The translations under genes and the position numbers were made by a program. A stretch of DNA of 64,000 bases, from assembly GCA_028554755.1 (NCBI GenBank), contig JAPTOF010000020.1, positions 3,725,001 through 3,789,000 of the forward strand, given 5' to 3'. This DNA comes from Cordia subcordata. Taxonomy: Eukaryota > Streptophyta > Magnoliopsida > Boraginales > Cordiaceae. Below, piece after piece: positions 38,220 to 49,600 of this stretch. Within the stretch, counting starts at the first letter, position 1, and each line of letters begins with the position of its first letter. The notes below the pieces were generated by a model. That model had not been told where the DNA came from and did no database searches. It was given only the letters and a program-made list of their open reading frames with translations.

Positions 38220-38408
38220 AAAAAATTAAAATTTCTAACTTTAAAAATATATATTTTTAAAAAAAATTAAAAAAAGAAGAAGAAGAAGCAATTCAAAAGG
38301 TTCTTTCATGGTCATAAAAAATTAAAATTTCTAACTTTAAAAAAATATATTTTTTAAAAAATTTTTAAAAAAAGAGGAAGAAGAAACAGTTCAAATGGTT
38401 CTTTCATG
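38220..38408. repeat. Tandem duplication of ~95 bp derived from a MITE-like sequence
   Basis: Two adjacent copies share AAAAATTAAAATTTCTAAC, TTTAAAAA-TATATTTTT, then AAAAAAAGA(A/G)GAAGAAG(A)A, CA(A/G)TTCAAA and TTCTTTCATGG. Their 3' ends resemble the right ends of the GGGCC...TTTGGATT MITE family. Confidence 0.65.
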
Positions 38409-40557
38409 GTTACGGGTCCCTTTGCCAATTCATATACACCAGTACACCTTATCAGTTGCCAGTCTCCCACTCTCCTGTCTTGTCCTTTTCTTTCTCTCAA
38501 TTATTATGGGCAACCATTATTCATACATCAATTTTACATGTGTAAGAAAATAAACTGTTTCCGAATTTTCAAAATTTCATTCTTTCTGCAAAATTATTAA
38601 TAATTTAATAATTCTTCTAAAATCTATAAATTTTATTTTAAACATTTATTGTATGATAACTTAATCTCTAAATTAAGAACAACAATAAAAGTGATTGTGA
38701 CATCACTCACAATTCTTGGAATAACGTTTTGTATTTAGTATTTTGTATATATTTATTTGCTTTCTAATACTTAAGTCTTTCGGATTGACAATTAAATTCC
38801 CATAATGAAAGTTACCAATATAAGTATTGAGGTCATGTAGTAACCAATGTAAGTATTGACGTGACATTTGTCACAATCCCTAAAATTAAAAAACAAAGAA
38901 TCTTATTTGATCATAAGTTTTTTGGATTCCACAAATGATCTTTTCTGAGTATTAACATATTGGCAATGAAATTAAAATACCAATGTAGCGTTGTAGACTC
39001 TGATGTAGTATGTCACTGTTTTTGAAATAAAATCGTCTTATATATTTGTATAAATCCGATTATGCAAGGAATTCAAAAATGGCTTCCAATTGCTGATGAG
39101 CTTCTTCTTTTTTTTTTCTTTTTTTTTCTCTGCTCAGTAAACAATGAACTTCGTTGATAAAAACGACTTTACAAAGACGGTACACTAATCACCTAGTCAA
39201 AACATCATCCTCCATGTGGCAATCAAAGCAAATGCTCCGATTCAAAAGAAGCCGTATGAACAATAAAGAAAGGAAGAAGCTTTGGAATTCATTCTTAAGG
39301 GATAAATGCTTCTATATGCCAAGAAAAGATGTAAACATAAGTCAAAAATTAAATTAAGGATCCTATCTCTTTAATTCGATTTCATACTTCTCTTCGAAGT
39401 AGTTTAGAGGCGCATCAGAATCTAATACCTAGACCGATTTGTTTTTGTTTTGGAACATTATGATATATACTGTATATTTTGTACGCTTTCACGGTTTTAC
39501 ACAACAATAGTGATTCTATAAGTAGATGCTCCTATGATGACAACGGATATGCCGAGCGTGTCCTGTGTTTTTCCGAGATTGGGTTTTTATTCTAGTAATG
39601 GAAAGCAAAAACCGATTTAAAGCAAATGATCTCGAGGGTCCAAACATATAACGCTAAACATTTAATGACTTTTATTTAATAATATTTTTATTAAGAGTTC
39701 AATATTTTTGAGCAGTTAGTCTAATAGTGGACTAAATATATGTTTATTTTTTTCGATTGTAACACTTTGTTTGATTTAATTATAAAATTTTGATGATTAA
39801 ACTATAGAATTTTTAGTAACAGACCTCTTAATAAAAGTATTGCTAAATAAAAGTCGTTATTGAATGTTTAACTTTATATTTTAAGGGTTTTAGCTATTCT
39901 AAGGATAATGTTGGACTTTGAAATTATATAGGATTTTAAGAATAGAAAGAAGAAAAATAATTTTTGATATAATGTAAAAATAATTTTTAAAAGTCTTTTT
40001 TGAGAAGCTCCGGTTTGCAGCTTATTTTTTAGTTTTTTTTATAATTTTGATATTTATGTAAAAGTTCTTTTAAAAACAAATTAAACAAATTATTTTTAAC
40101 TTTTAAATTAAAAAAAACTTGACATTTAGAAGTTAAAGCCAAATAAAATAGTTAAAATAGCTTTACTAGATTTTACGTTCAATTAACTTGCATCATATAT
40201 ATATACTTTTTTTTTTTTGGGACAAAATAAAAGAGAGTTCAAAGCTTATGGTCAGACCAGAATGGCTTGTCACATTTCGACAAAGGTCAACCGCCATCCA
40301 CCTTATTCCAGATTTGCGGTCTTCTCAAACTGTCCAGCGCACAAGGCAAACTATTCTCCCTTTGTAATGTCAACAAGGAGAGGTAGTCACTGTCAAATTC
40401 AATTAAGTTTTATCTTGTTAAATAAAATTAATTATATAAATTTAACAACAATATGCAAAAAGAAAATTAAACTTGATAACAGCACTTAATGTTCTGTTTG
40501 GTATATACTTATTATAAGATGTTTTTTCACATAGAAAAGTATGATCTATTTTTAATT

Positions 40558-40626
40558 TTCATAGAATGCATGTGGTAAAATGCTTAAACAATTTTCATAT
40601 AATGCATGTGGTAAAATGCTTAAACC
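40558..40626. repeat. Short tandem repeat, two copies
   Basis: The unit (TTTCATAGAATGCATGTGG then TAAAATGCTTAAAC) occurs twice in a row with one or two differences. Confidence 0.8.
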
Positions 40627-40823
40627 TTGTAAGAGCTCTATTAATTTTAATAAAATAAGTATTTTAAAATAAATTCATTCCAAAGAGACTATGATCATCT
40701 ATTATTTAATGTCACTCTATTTAGTCATAGCCATGATATATATATTAAAAAAAGAAATTATATAAACATACACTTAAATTGACACATGATAGTGAATGAC
40801 CATCATGATACATCTTTTTTCGC

Positions 40824-40982
40824 CTAGTGTGGACCATCATGAACCAAAAGATAATGAGAAAAATTAGGGTCTATAATAGAAAGATAGAAGAGTCTTTAAG
40901 CATGGAGCAGAAATCTTGTTTTCTAGAGCACCACGCAGCAGTATAAAATTACATCTTATTTTACTTTATTATATAGTATAGA
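40824..40982 (-). mobile_element. Possible short Helitron or Helitron 5' end
   Basis: On the minus strand TCTATACTATATAATAAAG begins at 40982 after A, and the following ~65 bp match the 5' end of the Helitron at 9753 (shared AAATTACA, TGCTACATGG/TGGTGCTC region). A CTAGTGTGG at 40824 could be the other end, but its flank is C rather than A and no hairpin is seen. Only the 5' terminus is reasonably supported. Confidence 0.35.
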
Positions 40983-42294
40983 TATAAAATATTAGTTAGA
41001 GTATGATTCATGTTTTATATCCTAAGTCTATCAATTTTTTAAGAAAAAAATTGAATTAAACTCTAATGAATATATTATTTATCTTTTATTGCTTTCCTTT
41101 GTCTAAATTATATCTTTTTCTTATTTTACTTATAACTTAAATTTCAATTATTACAAATTTTTCATAAAAAAATATAATCAGTATTGAAAACTTACAAATG
41201 ATTAAATTACAACATATATTATATTTCATTCTGACATAGATCACAAAGATTGGTTGACAATAATAAATAAAGAGCCTAAAAATAATCAGTGACTCCATAC
41301 ATCACACAGGATACACTCTAGTTGCTGTTAAAAAGAGTAATTTAAGATCTTTTATGGTGCTAAAAAGTAAAAACTTTTGTATGTTTTTTTTTTTTTTTTT
41401 TATGTGGGAGGGATGTATATTTTGACTTTCAATTGTTCTTTCTTACATTATAAAGCATTTTTATTAACACCAAGAATAATTCGAACTTTAAAGAATTTAA
41501 TTATCCTGTATAAATAAATTAGGGCATTTAAGATTAACAAAAATTTAGGCTATCTCACCTAAAATTAATTGGTTTAAGAATGAAACCTCAAGTTTCATTG
41601 ATGTTGTATCAAAATTAGAGTTAGATTTTGATCCAATATTGTGCTTTATTTTTTTAACGGTCAATATTGTCCATTCACTGTGCAACTTGACTTACTCATA
41701 TACAACTCTAGATTAAGGGTCAAATGCCATGCATCCACCAGCATGTAGCTCGATCATTATATCTTTAACAATTAATTACGAATCACATATAAAAAAATAA
41801 AAAAATTAATGCCACACATGAATAACTTAGAACATTTAATGCCAACAGATACATAATGGACCATCTTACTTAACTTTAATTATTTTTAAGACAAAATTTT
41901 AGGTTGACAAAAAAAATCCCTTGCCTGAGTTTTGCATACAAGTTTGGATCTCATTAAATTAACCCCTTTGGAGTAAAGCAATAAATCTATCATTTAATTA
42001 AAGATTTGGTGAACCTAGATTAGGTGAGGTGTCTAGCCGTCTAGGTGTAGTAAAGAATTGAAGACAACCTTAGCTTAAGGCAATGTTAATGTACTTGGTA
42101 CCAGAAAAACATTGTAGTAAAATGACTTAGAGTCCGTTTGGTTTTGCTTTGCTTATAATGTTATGTGTAGCATTTGATATTTATACATAAATGTCAAATA
42201 AGTAGAGAAATTTTTAAATAAAATGTGCGTAAGCTGTTAATATGTTTAGTAAATATATACTTAAACTAGTTGTGTTTGTTAAAATGACTAAACA

Positions 42295-44258
42295 TGTATG
42301 ATATCTCATATCAACTTGTGGGATGACTTGTGACTTGTTTATAAGTTGGTGGTGTGAGTATGACTAATAACTTCAGTTAACCATTTTTGGGCTAGTTGAT
42401 TAGAGACCCAAATAGTTATTAGTTATGCCTATAACACTAATGTCGATCACAAGTCGGTCTAGGGTATGACAGAATGGTATTAGAGCAAGCTCCGGGTAGT
42501 TTTTACGCTGCTTGGTGTTCTAGGCTATAGTTCTGTTCTGTTTGTGTTTGGACCGCAACGAGAATGTTGCGTGCCTAAGGGACGAGTCTGTAACACCATG
42601 TCCTACATTGGTTCTATATGAGATATATGTGCACTTTATAATTTCTTAGGTTCACTACTACTGTCATCACGGGCTTAAGCATTTTGATTCAGTTGATTAG
42701 GTTTAATGTGCTTGCAAGCCAGTAGTTGGGCTTGAGTCATTTTAGATTTGTAATGTCCCATCTCATATCGGTTCTATGTGAGATTTGTATATACTTTACA
42801 ATGGTTTAGGCTCATACTATTGTCATCACGGGCTTAAGCATTTTAGGCTAGTTGATTAGGCTTAATGTGGTGGTAGGCTAGTAGTTAGGCTTGGGTCATT
42901 TCAGGTCTGTAATGCCCATCTCACATTGGTCCTATGTGAGATTTGTGTGCACTTTATAATGGTTCAGGTTCACTACTACTATTATTACGAGCTTAAACCT
43001 TTTGGGCAAATTGATTAGGCTTAGAGGGTGTTTGGATTGGCTTATCAAAAAGCTACTTAAAGCACTTTTAGCTTTAAGTGACTTTTTTTTATTGTCAACT
43101 TTAAGTAGTTACATGTTTGATTAAAGTGGGCTGAAAAGTAAGTTATATAGTTAAAATAACTATTAAGGACATTAAAATATAATTTAAAAAGGTAAATATA
43201 AGATAAAAGAGAAAAGATATTTTAGTAATAAAAATAAAAAGGTAAGGATAAGATAGTAAATGATTTGGTCAAACTTGCTTTTTTTCAACGTGCTTAAAGC
43301 AATAAAAAGCAAAAGCTGGGATTGGGGCGCTTTTTATTTTCTACTTAAAGCCTAATTTAAGCTAATGGAAGTGTTTATTTTAATTAAAAATGTACTTAAA
43401 TTAGGCTTTAAGTAGGTTTGACCAAGAAAAAAAAAAGCCAATGGAAGTGTTTGTTTTAATTAAAAATGTACTTTTTTAAGTGGCTTTAAGTAGAAAATAA
43501 AAAGCTCCCCAACCCCAGCTTTTGCTTTTTTATGGCTTTAAGCACTTTGGAAAAAGAAAACAAGTTTGACTAAATTGTTTACTATCTTATCCTTACCTTT
43601 TTATTTTTATTACTAAAATATCTTTATTCTTTTATCTTATACTTACCTTTAAATTCTATTTTAATATCCTTAATAGTTATTTTAACTATATAGCTTACTT
43701 TTTAACCCATCAAACATGTAAACACTTATTTTTATAACTACAACTTTTATTCAAACACGTAATTACTTAAAGTTGATAATAGAAAAAAGCCACTTAAAGC
43801 TATAAGTGCTTTAAGTAGCTTTTTTATAAGCTAATCCAAACACATTCTTAATGTGATGACAAGCTAGTAATTGGGCTTGAGTCGTTTCAGAATGGTATTT
43901 AGAGTCAGTTACCAACTGTTTACCGGAGCTAAGTACTATATAGGGTAAAGTGCTACACCAAGTGTGCGATGGGAACTACTTTTTGACTTTGTAGGAGCCA
44001 CATCTAGAGTCGTGCACCGCTTGATCTTGTATGCAATTGTGTGTCCCTAATGAGAATGCCGAATCCTCAACAAGGGGAGAATGTGATATTCCACATTGAT
44101 TTGTGGGGTGACTTGTGACTTATTTATAAGTAGGTGATATGGGTATAACTAATAACTTAGATAATCATTTTTGGTTTAGTTGATTAGAAGCCTAAGTAGT
44201 TATTAGTTATGCCTATAACACCAGTCTTGTTTACGAGCTTAGGTCTCGGGGCGTGACA
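42295..44258 (+). mobile_element. TRIM-type non-autonomous LTR retrotransposon, interrupted by a MITE
   Basis: Left LTR about 42295-42471 and right LTR 44082-44258 are both 177 bp and similar throughout (GTGACTTGTGACTT, TTAGTTATGCCTATAACAC); both end GACA. A primer-binding site TGGTATTAGAGC (initiator Met tRNA type) starts at 42475, and a polypurine tract AAGGGGAGAA precedes the right LTR. There are no gag or pol frames. Inside, a ~160-bp unit with GGTTCTATGTGAGAT and ATCACGGGCTTAAGCATTTT is repeated about three times (from 42590, 42752 and 42911); the third copy is split by the MITE. Confidence 0.75.
43024..43847. mobile_element. 824-bp palindromic PIF/Harbinger-like MITE
   Basis: Ends GAGGGTGTTTGGATTGGCTTAT and GAATGTGTTTGGATTAGCTTAT are inverted, with TTA target duplications at 43021-43023 and 43848-43850. 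Nearly the whole element is an inverted repeat: the left arm to about 43390 matches the right arm from about 43460 in reverse, including GTAAGGATAAGATAGTAAA and AAAGCAAAAGCTGGG blocks. It splits the third internal repeat of the TRIM element. Confidence 0.85.
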
Positions 44259-44632
44259 AAATGGCTTTTCATTTGGGTTATAAATATATTTTTATTTGAT
44301 CTACAAATATATTTTTGTTTGATCAATTCTCATTACTTATAAATAATTAAAAAAAAGTTAAGGAATGTTTTTTTATTGTTTATAAACTAACTTTAACTGC
44401 TTCTAAATAGAACTTATCAAATATATATACTTTAGGTTTTTATTTATAAGCAAATTTAACTAACTTCCAAGCATTCCCAAGCGCCCTCCTGAGCCCAGAG
44501 CCTGCTTACCGACCAAGCACACATAAATAGCAAACATCGTGAAATGTAGAACAAAAACAAACAAAGCCAAAGCCAAGCTTAGATTTGGGTGGCAGACAGC
44601 TGAGGACAGCAACGTTAAAAACACAGACCGTA

Positions 44633-44708
44633 GGGGGGGGGGGTGTTGGCGAGGCTGTGGACTACGTGTTTGCCGGGCGCGGGGGGGGGGGGGCTGGGGG
44701 AGAGGGGA
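44633..44708 (+). repeat. Two poly-G tracts (G11 and G13) in a GC-rich patch
   Basis: G runs at 44633-44643 and 44681-44693, followed by GGGGG and GGGG groups, could form G-quadruplexes. They are isolated in AT-rich DNA. Confidence 0.8.
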
Positions 44709-44899
44709 TTAGTCCACGTCCCATCACCATGTACAACCACAATTAAGTCCCTTCTCCCACACGTTCGGCTTTCTACAATATCTCCATGTGTCACTTTCTT
44801 TAGTGGGGTTTCCATCTTCGTCAAATTGCAAGATGCCCCCAACTACCGTCAATCATTTTTTTTTCCCCAAAAATTAAATACGCAAAAAACGAGGCCTTA

Positions 44900-46418
44900 A
44901 GAAAATACTACAAATCAGAACAACAGATAAGATAATCCACCTAATTGTACAAATGACCCAATCTACCACGCTATTGATTTGATGAGCTGTACGCTGAAAG
45001 ATAAAATGTACAAAAATTCCAAACAATGGAGAGAAATCTCCATGCAAAATGCAAAACAAATTCAATGAAATGCAAACAAGTCCAAAATGTTAGACAAATC
45101 TGTCCTACAAAATGAGCCAAAATGATCATGTTACAAGTAGCAATAATTAGAGATCATAAAAATCAGCACAGTAGTAGTGAAAATTGACGTCACATCCAAA
45201 ATGGAGAAATTCAAAAGTTTATTTCAATTTATAACAAAGAAAACCCAAAAGAAGACGGTTGCTCTGAGTGGCTAATGGAAATCCTAACTAGACAAGATGT
45301 GAAGGGGGCGTCAGTGCATAATTTTGAGAAATGGATGAAGTTTTGACCCAAAAAAAAAAAAGGGAGAGAGAGAAATGGATGAAGTTGTTGACTCAATGTA
45401 ATGGCAAGACTATATATGATTCAGCTTAAAGAAACATTGTTTGACTGGAAAAACGTAAAGATGAACTAAATAAAAATAGTCAAATAGGAACAAATGGCAG
45501 CTTTATATAATCATTCTGTTCTATTCTAGGACGATAATACTTGATTTAATGTTTTTTTTCTGATCAATATACTTGATTTAACTTAAAGAAATATATAATT
45601 TACAACATAATTTGTATGAATTACAATAAAGTTCTCGACATAACAAATCGTTGTCTAATTGGCTTCATTAACATTAAGTTTGACATAATTTATTTATTTA
45701 GTTAGACTTAGAAAATTATGATTAACTACTGGCTTTCTTTCTAATGATGGTTCAAATTCGTGAAATTTTTATATAACTATTGAGTATTATTTTATTATCA
45801 GCTTAGGATCTCTTAATAATTATTATTTATAAAGTCATAACTGGGTGAGTACTATTAAATTAATAACCTTTTTTTTTCTCTCTTTAAAGAGTGGCTTTTC
45901 GTCAAGAAAACATCCAATAATCATTATTATGATTTTTTTTCAAGAAATCATTTTAATTATTATGATGTTAATCTATACGTCTAATGTACAACTTCACATA
46001 AAGTTCTTTTTTCATCTAACATCTGCCCTTTCGTTGACTTTATGGGCTTGTTACAATAGCTATGATTAATTTCACACGCATATATATACATACATGCACA
46101 CACATTTACATGCGTGTATATACACGCACTCACACGCACACACATATATGCAAGAGGGATCGTTGATGAGGGGGTTCTCTTCCTTTTCACGTCTTATTGT
46201 TATTTATTGGATATATCTTTACTTTCCTCTTTCTCTCTCTACACGACCATCATCTTCATCAGCTGAGGCTCTATATATATATATACATATATAGATACAC
46301 ATATAAACATATATCTTTCTCTCTCTCTATATATACATGTATATTTATATAATTATATATAATTTACGTGCATGTTGAGTATATAAATAGTTGGTAGAGT
46401 TGATATTGTTGAAAGACA
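44900..46418. other. Upstream region of the DUF1336 gene
   Basis: A CT-rich stretch (46225-46345) with TA repeats resembles a plant 5' leader. A TATATAAATAG box at about 46380 lies only some 30-40 bp before the ATG, so it is either not the main TATA box or gives a very short leader. Otherwise nothing recognised. Confidence 0.4.
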
Positions 46419-46591
46419 ATGGGGGTTTGCGTTTCGAGGCCACAAGGGTGTGTGAAAGGTAGGGTGGGATCATCGAAGAAGAAGAAAACTCATAGGAAGA
46501 GAAAGAGAGCTGCAATCAAGAAAAGGGTCCCTTCCCATTTCTCTGATAATTCCTTTGAGAACAAACCTGATCCAGCACTTCATGGTTCTGC

Positions 46592-46646
<55 letters not shown>

Positions 46647-49600
46647 TATATCAATGTATATATATGTATATGTGTATGTATATGTATCTGATTGAGTGTG
46701 TGCCTAGATGCATATCAGATTATGTCACATTATGTTCTAAATGAAAGGTGGGAATGAATTGATTGTTAGAAGATGTTTTTGATCTGATCTTGTGTTTTAG
46801 TTTGAATTTGATATGTGCTCTTAGCTGTGATGATTGACTCGATCTGACTTTTAATTGATGGGTTCGATAAAAATTTTGGAGTTGGATTGAGAGACGGTGG
46901 AGGTGAGCTGCATTTTATGCAGCAAATAATTAGATTTTTTTCTTTTTTTTTTTTGGCTGATAGGAGATTTTCTGTTAGTTTCCCCCTTAAGTAGTGGCAG
47001 CAAAAAGTTTAAGCTTTCTTTTCTTATGGGGATGTTGGTAGATGACGTTAAGGAAACAATTCTATTTTTATTTTTGTTTTTATTCTTTGGCCATTAAGGA
47101 AATGAACTTCCAGAATCCTTCCTATAGTAAAAGAAAATGTTGTTCATAACAAATTCGGGAGCATATCAATTAGAAAGTAAGGAACTTTTATTGACAATCC
47201 CAAGGTTTTGTAGGTAATCGAATTCACCTAGTTGGCTTCATCTCTTAATTATGGAGTAGCAGTTTTCTGAGCTAATGTAGAGGCGATGCTAGCTGTGATA
47301 GGTGCAGGGGAATCTTGCAGTGGTGTGCTTGAGAAGAGATTTTAGTTGTTGATGCTTTAGAGGTATCCTAAAAGTTTCACAGACCAGAATATGATGAGCT
47401 GTATGATTATGTATATACACATTTTATTCAGTTGCTAAGTAGCAGCGAGAATGATGCACTTATCTGATAGGTTAGATGTGATTATATTGAGGGAATCTCA
47501 AAGCATGATAAGTTTGGTTACAAGTTCATATTTTTAGATACTGGATGCTGGTGCCAGGTGTCTTGATTTCTTCCTTCTAAATGAATTAGTTTATGTTGGG
47601 ATTTCCAGAAGTTTACTATGTGAAGAGAATGTGTCCTTGTTTGGCAGTTTTCCTTTATGTTCATATGCTTGGTTTTCAGGTAAAAGAATGGTCCATATAA
47701 AAAGCAATATTGCCTCTGTAATTGGTGAACAACATATATAAAGATTGTGATAAGAGTTCAACTTATGGAATAGTCAATAATGTCTCAAAGCATGAAGTTT
47801 AAGTGTTGCCCACATGTTTTGTTGTTTTCCTTCCATTCTATTTATATGGACAAAGATTATGTCTATGAGTGTTTTTGGAGTTGTCTATGAGAGTCGGGAG
47901 TTGGTATAATATAATACCCTACATGAGAGGCTTGACAATTGGAGCTTGGAGGGCTATGTCTATCCTTCATATATTTTAGAAACTTCAAGGAATGGATCCT
48001 TGTGCCCCTTTTTTGACGGTGTAATCTTGTTTTATGAAACTATCTAGTGTAATCTTCTTTTTTGAAACTATCTAGTGGAAATTGTTGCCATCTTAATAGA
48101 GGATGTTAGAGTATTATTTCTCCCACATAGAAAGTTGATAAAATCCAAGACCTCTTGATAAGATCCTGGGATACTCCACTTAGCACTAATTGGTCTTAGG
48201 TTGGAACCTCATGATTCGTTAGATGGTATCAGAGTTACCATCTTGGTGGCCTATTTCATTGTTATCTCGTTGTTCTCATCACTATTCTGCTGTAGTCTTA
48301 TTTAGACCGTTCCGATCTTGATTCTTGGTCCTGACTTGTCCATTACACATCCGCCCTTGTGTCAACAACTGTCCTCATTATCGTTATATGAACTTATTGG
48401 CATACCTTGTTACTTACATGACCCATATCTGGTTATTTTAGCTCGTTTGTGCTCTTGATTCTTAGATCTTGGTTGTTCTTGGTTTTGTAAGATTCTCATA
48501 TATCTCTTGCTGTTTAGCTTGTGTGAGCTCTTGATTCTTGGTTGTTCTTGGTTTTGCGAAATTTTTGCTTTAGTTCGTTTGAGCTCAATCCCATCCTTGG
48601 TTATTCTTGGTTCTTGGCTTGTTTGAGCATTATTCTTGGTTTCTGGCTCATTTGAGCACCTGTTCTTGGTTTTGACTCGTTTGAGCATCTACTCTTGGTT
48701 TTTTTGGCTCATTTGAGCACTTGTTCAAGGTTCTTGGCTTTCATGGTTCTTGTTACTGGCAGTTCGTCGTAGATGTATCTTCAAGTTCAGTTCGCATTCT
48801 AGGTGTTCTAGTTTCTCATTTTTTCTGTTTGAGTTTTGACATAGATGAACTCATTACATGATTCGTCTATTCAACTCTACAGAGACTACTTGGCAATTCG
48901 GTTATCAAACTCAAGTTGGTCTCTATTAAACCACTTGAGTTTGAGGGGTGTTGAAGAATATTTTGACTATTAATGTATTTTCTTATTTTATGGTACTAGA
49001 TTTGTCAATAGTATAGATTAGATAATTAGTCCAATTGGTTTTTAAGATGGAACCTCAGGATTCTTAACATGGTATCAGAGCAAGAATCCCGCAAGAACAC
49101 CAAGAATGGGATTGAGCTCGTTTGAGCTAAAGGAAGAATTGCATAAACCAAGAATATTCATGTATCGAGAATCAAGAGCTCACATGAGCTAAACAGCAAG
49201 AGATATGTGAGAAAAAACCAAGAACAGCCAAGAGCTAAGAATCAAGAGCACAAACGAGCTAAAATAACCAGATACGAGTCATGTAAATAACAGGGTATGC
49301 CAACAAGTCCTTATAATGATAGTAAGGGCAGTTATTAACACGAGGGTGGATGCGTGATGGACAAGCCAGGACCAAGAATCAAGATCATAATGATCTAAAT
49401 AAGACTGTAGCAGACTAGTGGTGAGAACAATGAGATAACAATGAAACAGGCCACCGGGGTGGTGGCTTTGGTACCATCTAAAGAATCATGAGGTTTCAAC
49501 CTAGAACCAATTGGTTTTAAGTGTGACTCTTCTTCAGCCACGTATGATGTTCTAATTTGTCTACGTGTGACCCATCTTTGAATTGCCAAATTAGGTCACA

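Noticed and set aside
40217..40489. 90-aa frame
   Set aside because: No family resemblance and no neighbouring exons with splice signals.
44615..44900. Overlapping frames on both strands around the poly-G tracts
   Set aside because: Gly/Pro-rich translation of homopolymers; no conserved motif.
46378..46390. TATATAAATAG as the TATA box of the DUF1336 gene
   Set aside because: It lies about 30-40 bp from the ATG, which would leave almost no leader; TA repeats are common here, so it is not called as the promoter.
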